A stretch of 45,819 bases of DNA. It comes from Bacillus sp. (in: firmicutes) (GTDB taxonomy: Bacteria > Bacillota > Bacilli > Bacillales > Bacillaceae_J). Shown one piece after another: positions 11,023 to 19,191 of the stretch. Location of the stretch: positions 1 to 45,819 of the forward strand of contig DUSF01000059.1 of assembly GCA_012842745.1 (NCBI GenBank), written 5' to 3'. The notes below the pieces were generated by a model that made no database searches, had not been told where the DNA came from, and worked only from the letters and a program-made list of their open reading frames with translations. Both the position numbers and the translations under genes were made by a program. The stretch's first letter is position 1; each line of letters begins with the position of its first letter.

Positions 11023-12543
11023 ATGGATCTAGAGACATTGTTAAGCTATAATTGGGGACTTATGGCTCCAGAATACGTGATTCTTGGTACAGCTATCCTT
11101 TTATCGCTCATTGATTTGTTTATGGATAAAAAGAAAAACCGCAATGTATTAGGCTGGCTCGGAATTGCCGGCATTATCATTGCTTTAGTCATACTCATTG
11201 GTCAAATTGGCCAAGAGCCGGCTGATATTTTATTCGGTACGTATGTATTTGATCAATTTTCAACTATCTTTAAATTCATTTTCTTAGTGGGAACAGCGTT
11301 TGTCTTATTAATGGGCATCAATTACGAGCCAAAAGACGGTATCCATTATCGCGGTGAATTTTTCTATCTTATACTAGCAGCATTATTAGGTGCCATGTAC
11401 ATGGCTTCAAGTACAGATTTAATAACGCTATTTATTGGCCTTGAATTGCTCTCTATTTCTTCCTACATCATGGCTGGATTACGCAAGAATAATTTACAGT
11501 CAAACGAAGCTGCGATGAAGTATATCGTAAACGGGGCTATTTCAACGGCATTCATCCTGTTTGGTTTCAGTTATCTTTACGGCTTAACAGGCTCGACGAA
11601 TATTTATGAAATTGGCATGGCTACGGCAAATATGTATGGTAGTGATTTATTAAATTTAGTCGGCCTAGCGTTTATTATTACATTTGTTGGTTTGTCATTT
11701 AAAATTGCAACAGTGCCATATCAAATGTGGGCACCAGATGTATATCAAGGCTCGCCAACACCTGTAACAGCATTCCTAAGTGTTGTATCGAAAACAGCTG
11801 GATTTGTCATTATCATCCGCATTTTCCTTACAACATTCCACAGCACACCAGGACTTGCTGAAGGGGACTATAACTTGTTATGGTCAATGAAGCCAATCAT
11901 TGCTGTTTTAGCAGTGCTTACAATGATTGTCGGTAATACGATTGCTTTAAGGCAGAAAAACATTAAGCGTCTGTTTGCTTATTCAAGTATTGCGCATGCT
12001 GGCTACTTATTAGTTCCTTTTATTTCCTTATCACCACTATGGCTTGAAGGAATTTGGTTCTATTTAGTAGCATACTTGTTAATGAACTTAGGGATGTTTG
12101 CGATTTTACAAGTTGTTACTGACAAGATGGGTAGCGAGGAAATCTCAAGCTTTGCTGGCTTGTATAAACGCGCACCAATTGTCGCTGTAGCAATGGGAAT
12201 CTTCCTATTATCATTGGCAGGAATCCCAGGTACAGCAGGATTCATCGGTAAATTGAACATCTTCATCGGTGCTCTAGGACCAATCACGGCGATGGGACCA
12301 TTCCCAGGCCACTTGGTATTAGTCAGCATTATGATGGCAACAACCGTCATCTCATACTTCTACTACTTCGGTGTCATGAAGCAGATGTTTATGGTTGCAC
12401 CAGTTGATGAACAGGAGCCGATGAAGATTAAACTACCAAGCGGTGTCATGGTAGTTGTGGCATTATGTGTTGTTGGTACAATTCTATTCGGAATTGCACC
12501 AAACATAGCATTCGACTTCTTCTACAGCGTGCTTGGGATGTAA
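11023..12543 (+). CDS. nuoN: NADH-quinone oxidoreductase-like subunit N
   Basis: Third antiporter-like subunit, 506 residues, polytopic membrane protein. The family motifs GLELLSISSYIMAGLRKNN, KIATVPYQMWAPDVYQGSPT and KRLFAYSSIAHAGYLLVP are intact. It closes the operon and a strong terminator follows 20 bp after the stop. No nuoE, nuoF or nuoG lies before or after it, so the encoded complex lacks the NADH-oxidising module in this operon. Confidence 0.97.
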   Translation: MDLETLLSYNWGLMAPEYVILGTAILLSLIDLFMDKKKNRNVLGWLGIAGIIIALVILIGQIGQEPADILFGTYVFDQFSTIFKFIFLVGTAFVLLMGINYEPKDGIHYRGEFFYLILAALLGAMYMASSTDLITLFIGLELLSISSYIMAGLRKNNLQSNEAAMKYIVNGAISTAFILFGFSYLYGLTGSTNIYEIGMATANMYGSDLLNLVGLAFIITFVGLSFKIATVPYQMWAPDVYQGSPTPVTAFLSVVSKTAGFVIIIRIFLTTFHSTPGLAEGDYNLLWSMKPIIAVLAVLTMIVGNTIALRQKNIKRLFAYSSIAHAGYLLVPFISLSPLWLEGIWFYLVAYLLMNLGMFAILQVVTDKMGSEEISSFAGLYKRAPIVAVAMGIFLLSLAGIPGTAGFIGKLNIFIGALGPITAMGPFPGHLVLVSIMMATTVISYFYYFGVMKQMFMVAPVDEQEPMKIKLPSGVMVVVALCVVGTILFGIAPNIAFDFFYSVLGM

Positions 12544-12562
12544 TAACTGAATGGAAAGAGAA

Positions 12563-12592
12563 AGAGACTCACGTCCCCGTGAGTCTCTTTTA
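12563..12592 (+). terminator. Rho-independent terminator of the nuo operon
   Basis: Near-perfect stem AGAGACTCACG...CGTGAGTCTCT (12563-12588) with a short loop followed by TTTT. It directly follows nuoN. Confidence 0.88.
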
Positions 12593-12642
12593 CATATATA
12601 TGTATCTATACTTCGGTTGCAAATTGGTGGTTAATGGTAATC

Positions 12643-12734
12643 GGACAATAAGTGGTTGAATGTGGACAATAAATGATCGTTTTCGGACAATAAAATTGCC
12701 ACATGGACAATAAACTAGTGCATCTGGACAATAT
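12643..12734 (+). repeat. 21-bp phased GGACAATAA repeat, array A (5 units)
   Basis: GGACAAT starts at 12643, 12664, 12685, 12705 and 12726, with spacings 21, 21, 20 and 21. Each unit is a conserved GGACAATA(A/T) plus about 12 variable bases. The lead-in TGGTAATC resembles that of the other arrays. It lies between the nuo terminator and ywzB. Confidence 0.85.
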
Positions 12735-12784
12735 GAAGTAAAACTTTTCCGGGAAATAATTTGAAAGAGGTGGAAATAGGCATT

Positions 12785-13018
12785 ATGTTTGCAAATTATA
12801 GTCAAGAAGCAGCTATTAGTATAATTGTACACCTATTTTTTTTCGCAATTACATGGTGGACATTAATGGGGCTAAGGATCGATTTATTAATTAAGCCTAG
12901 TAAGGCGGGGCATGCAAAAGTATTAATGATTTTATTAACGATTGCAATCGGGTCAGCAGTCAGCAATTTCTTTTTGAATTATCTTCTTTGGGCTCGGCAG
13001 CTTCAGTTTCTATTTTAG
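12785..13018 (+). CDS. ywzB: DUF1146 family small membrane protein (YwzB-like)
   Basis: 77-residue protein with two hydrophobic segments around a basic central loop (LRIDLLIKPSKAGHAKVLM), then TIAIGSAVSNFFLNYL. This matches the small DUF1146 proteins found between the atp/nuo region and ywmB-murA in Bacillus relatives. I chose ATG 12785 (MFANYSQEAAIS) over the in-frame TTG at 12761; an AGAGGTGG box lies at 12766. The function is not known. Confidence 0.72.
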   Translation: MFANYSQEAAISIIVHLFFFAITWWTLMGLRIDLLIKPSKAGHAKVLMILLTIAIGSAVSNFFLNYLLWARQLQFLF

Positions 13019-13375
13019 CTACTTTTTGCCGGACATTGAATCCGTTATTTGAGAAAAACTACCGAAAAGAGCCTGTAATTTCACACAATAACGGAACCAG
13101 TGTCCGTATATTTTTTTCCTCTCATAATATCCTATCAATCTCATAGTATATTAAGGTATGAAAAGCGGTTGAAAATTCAAAGTACCTAACGAAAGGTTTT
13201 CCTATCACTACTCAAAATATTCATGTCGATAACTGACGACTTCTTCCACGTATGTTACCTCATTATGTGGCAACACTGTAATTATACAATGATGTAGGCG
13301 GCAAAACGAAAAAGAGATAAAACAGTGGCATGGTAAGGCAAGTGCCACCATACACGGGAGAAGGAGAGCTTGGAA
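13019..13375. other. ywzB-ywmB gap with a long imperfect hairpin
   Basis: No gene seen. The arms CGGACATTGAATCCGTTATT (13030-13049) and AATAACGG...TGTCCG (13087-13106) form a long imperfect stem followed by TATATTTTTTTCC. This probably terminates the ywzB transcript. The remaining ~250 bp are AT-rich with no strong promoter match; a small GTGGCA/TGCCAC dyad lies at 13325-13347. Confidence 0.5.
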
Positions 13376-14152
13376 ATGAATAAACCAATTTTTGTCCTGC
13401 TAACTTTTATGGTTATGATGATGTTTTTTCAAATTCAAATAAAAGGCCATGGAAGCAGTCAAGTTATTGACGCAACAGCAACCGAGCAGCTACAGGAAAT
13501 GATTGAAGTGATGGAAAAACATGAAATTGAAGTAAAAGAATGGACAATCTATGCGCGCGAGAGCAGCTCTTCTTTTACAAATCAACAAAAATATGAGGCA
13601 AAGATTGAAGACCTAAAGAAGAAAAATCCATCCTTCACATGGGCCCAAACAAGCGAAAATGGCGTTTATAAAACAGTTGGAACGAACGACAACAGAGACA
13701 ACACAAAAGACAAAACTGAAAAAGAACAAATAATTTATGTCGCCTACCCCCATAAAGATCAACTTAAAACGTATCTTATATATGTCATTCATGGACAAAC
13801 ATGGAATCATGAACGTTGGCTTCGACAAAGCGCACTATTTCTTTCAAAAATTAGTACAATGTTCGACAAAAACCCGCAAATTTTCTCTTGTGCTAATGGG
13901 CAATCTGGTGGTAAGATGGAAGGTGTTTTGTATAATCAAGCCCTTAACATCCTAAAGGATTTTTCCGCGAATCCAATCGAGTCACTACAAGAAGAGGCAT
14001 TTGTCTCTATATCCGCATATACTGAAAATTGGAAGAATAGCATACCAGAGAAGAATAAGGAAATGAATATACAAATAGCTTTACGCAAGTCTGGATTGGG
14101 CGGTGCAACTACAGTCGTAATTGGCACACCCATCATCACATCTGAATATTAA
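13376..14152 (+). CDS. ywmB: YwmB family protein (DUF1779/TATA-box-binding-like)
   Basis: 258-residue protein with an N-terminal hydrophobic segment ([17 protein letters not shown]) that looks like a signal or anchor, so it is probably extracytoplasmic. Its position immediately upstream of murA and spoIID is the conserved position of ywmB. Residues such as WTIYARESS and the C-terminal [19 protein letters not shown] fit that family. Start: ATG 13376 with GAGAAGGAG upstream; a TTG at 13370 is an alternative. Biochemical role unknown. Confidence 0.75.
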   Translation: MNKPIFVLLTFMVMMMFFQIQIKGHGSSQVIDATATEQLQEMIEVMEKHEIEVKEWTIYARESSSSFTNQQKYEAKIEDLKKKNPSFTWAQTSENGVYKTVGTNDNRDNTKDKTEKEQIIYVAYPHKDQLKTYLIYVIHGQTWNHERWLRQSALFLSKISTMFDKNPQIFSCANGQSGGKMEGVLYNQALNILKDFSANPIESLQEEAFVSISAYTENWKNSIPEKNKEMNIQIALRKSGLGGATTVVIGTPIITSEY

Positions 14153-14183
14153 TATATAGATAATGGACGCGGAGGGGAATACC

Positions 14184-15494
14184 TTGGATAAAATCATCGT
14201 CCGTGGTGGTAGGCGGTTATCTGGCACTGTTAAAGTAGAAGGCGCCAAAAATGCTGTACTGCCTGTCATCGCAGCAAGTTTACTCGCTAGTGAAGGAAAA
14301 AGTTATATTTATGATGTCCCTTCTCTTGCAGATGTTTACACAATTAATGAGGTTTTACGTTTATTAAACACAGAGATTAATTTTTCCGATAACATGATTC
14401 AAGTGGATGCTACAAGAGCCTTAAAGACAGAAGCTCCCTTTGAATACGTACGTAAAATGCGCGCTTCTGTGCTTGTGATGGGACCGTTGTTGGCCCGCGT
14501 GGGTCATGCTCGTGTTGCATTGCCTGGCGGATGTGCCATCGGTTCTCGACCAATCGACCAACATTTAAAAGGCTTCGAAGCAATGGGAGCAACCGTTCAA
14601 GTAGGCAACGGCTTTCTTGAAGCAAAAGTGAATGGTCGCCTTCGTGGTGCAAAAATATATTTAGACTTTCCAAGCGTAGGTGCAACAGAGAATATTATGA
14701 TGGCGGCAGTCCTTGCTGAAGGTACAACAACGATTGAAAACGTAGCAAAAGAGCCGGAAATTGTTGATTTAGCAAACTTCCTAAATGCAATGGGTGCGAA
14801 AGTGCGAGGTGCTGGTACAGGTACTATTCGTATTGAAGGCGTAAATAAGCTGAGGGGCGCTCACCACACCATCATACCTGATCGTGTCGAAGCAGGGACA
14901 TTTATGATTGCAGCAGCAATTACAGAGGGCGATATTATCGTGAAGGGTGCTGTTCCCGAACACTTAACAGCTTTAATTGCAAAAATGGAAGAAATGGGCG
15001 TTCGTTTTGAAGAAAAAGAAGATGGAATCCGTGTAATCGGGCCTGAACGACTGAAAGCTGTCGATTTAAAAACGATGCCATATCCAGGATTTCCTACAGA
15101 TATGCAGTCGCAAATGATGGCACTCTTATTGCGAGCTGAAGGAACAAGTATGATTACAGAAACTGTTTTTGAAAATCGATATATGCATGTTGAAGAATTT
15201 CGTCGCATGAATAGTGATATAAAAATTGAGGGACGCTCGGCAATCATAAATGGCCCTGCTAATCTTCAAGGGGCGGAGGTAGCTGCAACAGATCTTCGCG
15301 CAGCAGCAGCTCTAATACTTGCTGGCCTTGTTTCTGAAGGATATACACGTGTGGTTGAGCTACATCACTTAGACCGGGGCTATTTCAAATTTACAGAAAA
15401 GTTAGCCAGCCTCGGCGCAGAAATTGAAAGAATTAATGAAGAAACAATCACGAAGCCAACAAATATTTTACCTATTCGATCAAATTTAGCTTAA
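14184..15494 (+). CDS. murA: UDP-N-acetylglucosamine 1-carboxyvinyltransferase
   Basis: Catalyses the first committed step of peptidoglycan synthesis, transferring enolpyruvate from PEP to UDP-GlcNAc in the cytoplasm. The N-terminus [20 protein letters not shown] with the conserved [13 protein letters not shown], the loop cysteine in [14 protein letters not shown] and the C-terminal [13 protein letters not shown] are all present. An ATG at 14163 is in frame, but TTG 14184 has GGAGGGG (14171-14177) at ideal spacing and gives exactly 436 residues, the usual length. The gene follows ywmB and precedes spoIID, the murAA position. Confidence 0.96.
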   Translation: MDKIIVRGGRRLSGTVKVEGAKNAVLPVIAASLLASEGKSYIYDVPSLADVYTINEVLRLLNTEINFSDNMIQVDATRALKTEAPFEYVRKMRASVLVMGPLLARVGHARVALPGGCAIGSRPIDQHLKGFEAMGATVQVGNGFLEAKVNGRLRGAKIYLDFPSVGATENIMMAAVLAEGTTTIENVAKEPEIVDLANFLNAMGAKVRGAGTGTIRIEGVNKLRGAHHTIIPDRVEAGTFMIAAAITEGDIIVKGAVPEHLTALIAKMEEMGVRFEEKEDGIRVIGPERLKAVDLKTMPYPGFPTDMQSQMMALLLRAEGTSMITETVFENRYMHVEEFRRMNSDIKIEGRSAIINGPANLQGAEVAATDLRAAAALILAGLVSEGYTRVVELHHLDRGYFKFTEKLASLGAEIERINEETITKPTNILPIRSNLA

Positions 15495-15496
15495 TT

Positions 15497-15528
15497 GGGA
15501 CAAGGGGACAGGCACCTTGTCCCTTTTT
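15497..15528 (+). terminator. murA terminator made from a GGGACAAGG/CCTTGTCCC palindrome
   Basis: Perfect 9-bp arms GGGACAAGG and CCTTGTCCC (15497-15523) followed by TTTTT. It belongs to the GGGACA palindrome family seen at other gene ends in this window. Confidence 0.8.
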
Positions 15529-15611
15529 AAGTCCCCAAAAAAGTGTTCTATTTGCTTGTCCATCTCCATAACTTAGTTATATAGCAACTACAATGGAGGA
15601 TGGATGAAACA

Positions 15612-16655
15612 ATGTTACGAATCAAACCACTAGTTATCCTTGGAACTACACTTTTTGCAATCATTCTGTTAATACCAACTTTATTAGTATTGCCTTTTAC
15701 ACATGAAAAACATACGCTGCATTCGAAGGAAATTTTCAATTCAGTATTACCAGGTACAATATCTGAACAAAATGAGGCTGCTAAACAGGAACAAGCTATT
15801 GAGGTTGCTGTCTATAGAAGTAAATCAAAGCAAATTAATAACATCCCGTTAGAGGAATACGTAAAAGGGGTCGTAGCCTCTGAAATGCCAGCAGAGTTTG
15901 AACTAGAGGCTCTAAAGGCCCAAGCACTAACCGCGCGCACTTATATTATAAGACAATTATTAGGCAGTGAAGCGATGGGTGCTCCAGAGGGCGCGGTTGT
16001 AACGGATACCGTCATTCATCAAGTTTATAAAAGTCCTGAAGAGCTCCGCGCCGCTTGGGGAGCGGCGAACTATGACTGGAAAATGGCCCGCATTACAGAA
16101 GCGGTGGAAGCGACAAAAGGCCAAATCATAACGTATAACAATGAGCCAATCACCGCCTCGTTTTTTTCAACAAGCAACGGCTATACTGAAAACTCCGAGG
16201 ATTACTGGAAAAACTCATTCCCATATTTGCGCAGTGTCGAAAGTCCTTGGGATCAATCATCGCCAAAATTCAAGGATCAAGTTGTCATGACCATTGCTGA
16301 CTTCGAAAAGAAGTTAGGGGTAAAAGTGAAATCAGACATAATTGGAGAAATCATCTCACGCACAGAAGGAAACCGTGTTGCTACAGTAAAAATCAATGAA
16401 AAGACCTTCGATGGTCGCGAAATTCGCGAAAAATTAGACTTGCGCTCAAGCGACTTCACATGGAAAAAACAAGGCAACAATATTGTTATCGCCACAAAAG
16501 GCTACGGCCACGGCGTCGGTATGAGCCAATACGGAGCGAACGGCATGGCTACTGAAGGAAAATCATTCAAAGATATCATTGCCCATTATTATCAAGGCAC
16601 CTCCATTACAAGTGCAGACCCTTACTTGAAGGATGTGCTCGTTGTAAAGCGGTAA
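15612..16655 (+). CDS. spoIID: Stage II sporulation protein D (peptidoglycan lytic transglycosylase)
   Basis: Membrane-anchored murein-degrading enzyme that acts with SpoIIM/SpoIIP in engulfment of the forespore. It has an N-terminal transmembrane segment ([20 protein letters not shown]) and the family motifs [33 protein letters not shown], the [20 protein letters not shown] region and [17 protein letters not shown]. About 347 residues from ATG 15612, chosen because GGAGGATGG precedes it at normal spacing; the in-frame ATG at 15600 sits too close to that box. It follows murA directly, as expected. Confidence 0.95.
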   Translation: MLRIKPLVILGTTLFAIILLIPTLLVLPFTHEKHTLHSKEIFNSVLPGTISEQNEAAKQEQAIEVAVYRSKSKQINNIPLEEYVKGVVASEMPAEFELEALKAQALTARTYIIRQLLGSEAMGAPEGAVVTDTVIHQVYKSPEELRAAWGAANYDWKMARITEAVEATKGQIITYNNEPITASFFSTSNGYTENSEDYWKNSFPYLRSVESPWDQSSPKFKDQVVMTIADFEKKLGVKVKSDIIGEIISRTEGNRVATVKINEKTFDGREIREKLDLRSSDFTWKKQGNNIVIATKGYGHGVGMSQYGANGMATEGKSFKDIIAHYYQGTSITSADPYLKDVLVVKR

Positions 16656-16729
16656 TCGACGTAAAAGAATAGCTTGAACTTACAATAAATGGGTATAGTT
16701 AATTGTGATTTACCTAATAACTGGCAATC

Positions 16730-16834
16730 GGACAATAAACAAGCTAGTCCGGACAATATATAATGATTATCGGACAATATGAATCCTAATCTGGACAATA
16801 AACGTCCACCTGCGGACAATAAAATTAAATTTAA
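16730..16834 (+). repeat. 21-bp phased GGACAATAA repeat, array B (5 units)
   Basis: GGACAAT starts at 16730, 16751, 16772, 16793 and 16814, four exact 21-bp steps, preceded by TGGCAATC. A related GGACAAT at 16844 falls in the hairpin that follows. It is located in the spoIID-spoIIQ gap. Confidence 0.9.
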
Positions 16835-16837
16835 GGC

Positions 16838-16874
16838 AAAAGGGGACAATTGTATAAAAAATTGTCCCCTTTTG
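16838..16874 (+). terminator. Perfect 14-bp stem-loop AAAAGGGGACAATT/AATTGTCCCCTTTT
   Basis: Arms at 16838-16851 and 16860-16873 pair perfectly, and the 3' arm ends in TTTTG. It could terminate spoIID transcription from either direction, and it joins the end of repeat array B. Confidence 0.7.
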
Positions 16875-16986
16875 TATTCCTATTTGTTAGCGAAAAGTCA
16901 CAAAAACATCAAATCCAGGGCAGGAATTTATAAAAAAATACAGAATCAAACATATAATGAAAACCACATATGGAGGTTGAAATAAT

Positions 16987-17091
16987 TTGATAGTAAAAGA
17001 AAGAAAAATACCGTATAAAGTTCTTAAATTAGAAGCATTAATTAGACGCCTTATGAAAACTCATCCCAAAATACCGCATATTAAATTATAG
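16987..17091 (+). pseudogene. 34-codon fragment resembling the N-terminus of a NERD-domain protein
   Basis: A TTG start behind TATGGAGGTTGA opens a 34-codon frame, IVKERKIPYKVLKLEALIRR followed by LMKTHPKIPHIKL, then TAG. The pattern (K/R)ER(K/I)xPxxxLKLEALxRRLxxxHPK resembles the start of Bacillus NERD nuclease-related proteins, but the rest of the domain is absent. It may be a decayed gene interrupted by repeat array C. A genuine micro-protein is the alternative. Confidence 0.4.
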
Positions 17092-17150
17092 TTGGAAGGG
17101 TGGCTGACAAGTGAATTGTAAGCGAGTGAAAAATGCAATATATGGCAATC

Positions 17151-17213
17151 GGACAATAAAAGCTTCTTACCCGACAATAACCAACCTTCAATGGACAATA
17201 AGTCAGATGTCCA
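17151..17213 (+). repeat. 21-bp phased GGACAATAA repeat, array C (3 units)
   Basis: Units start at 17151, 17172 (CGACAATAA) and 17193, exactly 21 bp apart, preceded by ATATGGCAATC, the same lead-in as arrays B, D and G. Confidence 0.85.
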
Positions 17214-17298
17214 TCGCTAAACTCAAAAAAATTCCAAAATCAATGCATAATTCCCCCCACTTTGTCGAAAAATAATCTAAAAAAACTTTTTCAGCAAC

Positions 17299-17327
17299 GT
17301 ATAGAATCTAGCAAAATTGCTAAAACT
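17299..17327 (+). promoter_or_regulatory. Probable sigma-F (forespore) promoter of spoIIQ
   Basis: GTATA at 17299-17303, a 15-bp spacer and GCTAAAACT at 17319-17327 fit the sigma-F pattern (GYATA, then GSNNANAMT). It lies 21 bp upstream of the spoIIQ start, and spoIIQ is a classical sigma-F gene. Confidence 0.6.
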
Positions 17328-17347
17328 GGTTGCTGAGGTGATGATAA

Positions 17348-18250
17348 ATGAGAGAGGAAGAAAAAATTACTTCTCTAGATTCAAAATGGAAACGTATGAT
17401 TAGAAAGAAATGGGTGTTACCGTCAGTTTACATTGCAAGTGCAGCGTTAATTTTAACAGGAGTCCTTTGGTATCAAGGAAGCACAAACAGTCTATTCGGC
17501 GGCAAAAACAATGAAGCCGGAGAAGCCCAAAATGTAGCAAATAATCAAATTACAGATTATTCAAGCCAAGAAGCTGTACCGGTCAACGCAATGGAGGAAA
17601 ACTTCAAAATGCCTGTAATGGATGAAAAATCAGTTGTCATTAAGAAGGAATTCTATGATTACGATGCATCCAGTGAAGAACAAGAAGCCGCACTCGTTTT
17701 CTATAATAATACGTATTATCCTAGCACTGGTATCGATATCGCCCAAAAAAATGGCGAAAGCTTTGACATTGTTGCCTCATTAAGTGGAACAGTTGTTAGA
17801 GCAGAGAACGATCCTATTCTAGGAAATGTAGTAGAAATCGAGCATGAAAATGGTGTAACTACTTTCTACCAAAGCTTAGAAGAAATGCATGTTGAAGCTG
17901 GTGTTGCAGTCGATCAAGGCGATGTCATTGGCACAGCAGGTACTAGTGTTTATAACAAAGACGCAGGTATTCATGTCCATTTTGAAATTCGTCAAAACAA
18001 TGAGCCTGTAAATCCGGTTGCTTTCTTCAACAAGCCGTTTTCAGCAGTAGAAACGAAGATGAAAAATAACGCTGCCAAAACAGAGGAGTCTGGCAAACAA
18101 TTACAAGAAAAAGGTGCAACAGATTCATCTAACAAAGATGATCAGCCTGAACAATCTGGAAAAGGACAAGCTGACGAGCCTAATCAAAAGGACGAGCCAG
18201 CAGGAGAAAAAACTGATCAAGATGCTTCAGCTAGCATGTCAAAAGCTTAA
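17348..18250 (+). CDS. spoIIQ: Stage II sporulation protein Q (degenerate LytM/M23 domain)
   Basis: Forespore membrane protein whose ectodomain binds SpoIIIAH across the intermembrane space during engulfment. It has 300 residues: a short cytoplasmic N-terminus, one transmembrane segment (VLPSVYIASAALILTGVLWY), a LytM-like domain (about 130-235) and an acidic Gln/Lys-rich tail. The first zinc-ligand histidine of active M23 enzymes (HxGxD) reads STGID here, while HVHFEIRQ is kept. This is the usual SpoIIQ degeneration, so peptidase activity is unlikely. Confidence 0.93.
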   Translation: MREEEKITSLDSKWKRMIRKKWVLPSVYIASAALILTGVLWYQGSTNSLFGGKNNEAGEAQNVANNQITDYSSQEAVPVNAMEENFKMPVMDEKSVVIKKEFYDYDASSEEQEAALVFYNNTYYPSTGIDIAQKNGESFDIVASLSGTVVRAENDPILGNVVEIEHENGVTTFYQSLEEMHVEAGVAVDQGDVIGTAGTSVYNKDAGIHVHFEIRQNNEPVNPVAFFNKPFSAVETKMKNNAAKTEESGKQLQEKGATDSSNKDDQPEQSGKGQADEPNQKDEPAGEKTDQDASASMSKA

Positions 18251-18261
18251 TTAAATTACGT

Positions 18262-18302
18262 AAAGACCTTGGAGAGATTCGTCAATCTTCAAGGTCTTTT
18301 TA
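18262..18302 (+). terminator. Terminator of spoIIQ
   Basis: Arms AAAGACCTT (18262-18270) and AAGGTCTTT (18291-18299) followed by TTTA. It lies 11 bp after the stop codon. Confidence 0.8.
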
Positions 18303-18831
18303 TGTGCATGCTCAATGTATCAAAAAATTGGAATGTCAATTCACAACGAAAACATAGTAATATAAAAAATATATAGTTAACGAGTTGGGAATAGTATACA
18401 AAAAAGGTATTCCAAACGCCGCAAAAACAGCCGTAATCTTTACAAGGTGGAATATTATAAAAACATGTCAATATATAATTCGACAAAAAAATATAATAAA
18501 ATTGCAAAAAAATACTTGACGATAACCTCTATATTCTGGAATAATACGAATATAAGAATTTTCGAAATATTACTAATGACAACGCGCTTTAAAAATGGTG
18601 ACTTTTTAAGTATAGCTGAATACGCTTACACATATATTCCTTACAAAAACTTGCTTGACAGATAGTGGTAGATAGAGAACTGTTGGGGAAGGCATTACCT
18701 AAATGTTAAAATATTGGACTACCTTTAAGGGGGTGAGAAAACAAAGGGGTTAAAAATTGAAAGTTTTTTATTGCGGGAGCAAGTTAAGGGGTATTACAAA
18801 ATTTAAATTAAAATATTAAAAAGGGGTTGAG
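18303..18831. other. AT-rich gap before the symporter operon, with one candidate promoter
   Basis: About 530 bp with no convincing gene; a 72-codon AT-rich frame at 18447-18665 has no recognisable features. The best promoter candidate is TTGACG at 18516-18521 and AATAAT at 18540-18545, spaced 18 bp. That would give the symporter transcript a long leader (~280 nt). A second TTGACA at 18655 lacks a good -10. Confidence 0.35.
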
Positions 18832-19164
18832 ATGATGAGTAATACTGCTCGTAAAGAAACGCGCACAGGCAGCGTTGATTATGAAAAATTAGTACAAACG
18901 CCAGAATTTCTTGCGTTAGTTAAGAGCAAAAATACATTTATGACGCCATATGTAATCATCTTTTTTGCAGCATACTTCTTGTTGCCAATATTAACAGGTT
19001 ATACACATGTCCTTGAGACAAAAGCAATAGGCTGGATTACATGGACATGGATTTATTCCTTCGCAATGTTTGTAATGACATGGTTGTTCGCAACAATCTA
19101 TATTAAAAAGTCTGGAAGCTTCGATAAAGACGCTGAAGAAATCATTTCTAAAAACATACTCTAA
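18832..19164 (+). CDS. DUF485 family membrane protein, partner of acetate symporter
   Basis: 110-residue protein with two hydrophobic segments (NTFMTPYVIIFFAAYFLLPI and WIYSFAMFVMTWLFATIYI) and a soluble N-terminus containing YEKLVQTPEFLALVKSKN, the DUF485 pattern. DUF485 proteins (YjcH type) are typically encoded immediately before ActP-type sodium/acetate symporters, as here (27 bp gap). AAAGGGGTTGAG precedes the start; ATG 18835 is equally possible. Function unproven; probably a symporter accessory subunit. Confidence 0.85.
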   Translation: MMSNTARKETRTGSVDYEKLVQTPEFLALVKSKNTFMTPYVIIFFAAYFLLPILTGYTHVLETKAIGWITWTWIYSFAMFVMTWLFATIYIKKSGSFDKDAEEIISKNIL

Positions 19165-19191
19165 TAAGGGAAATTTAAAGGGGGGTTTGCA

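Noticed and set aside
12643-12734. CRISPR array
   Set aside because: The conserved part is only ~9 bp with a 21-bp period, variable parts are ~12 bp, no cas genes are seen, and entire arrays recur with the same variable parts.
14163-14183. ATG start for murA seven codons upstream
   Set aside because: It would place the GGAGGGG box inside the gene; the TTG at 14184 has correct spacing and gives the family-standard 436 residues.
16779-16985. 68-codon + strand frame through array B
   Set aside because: Runs through the repeats and the 14-bp hairpin, and lacks a ribosome binding site and any family resemblance.
18447-18665. 72-codon AT-rich frame before the DUF485 gene
   Set aside because: Asn/Lys/Tyr-rich composition typical of random AT-rich DNA; contains the candidate promoter of the operon and lacks a convincing start.
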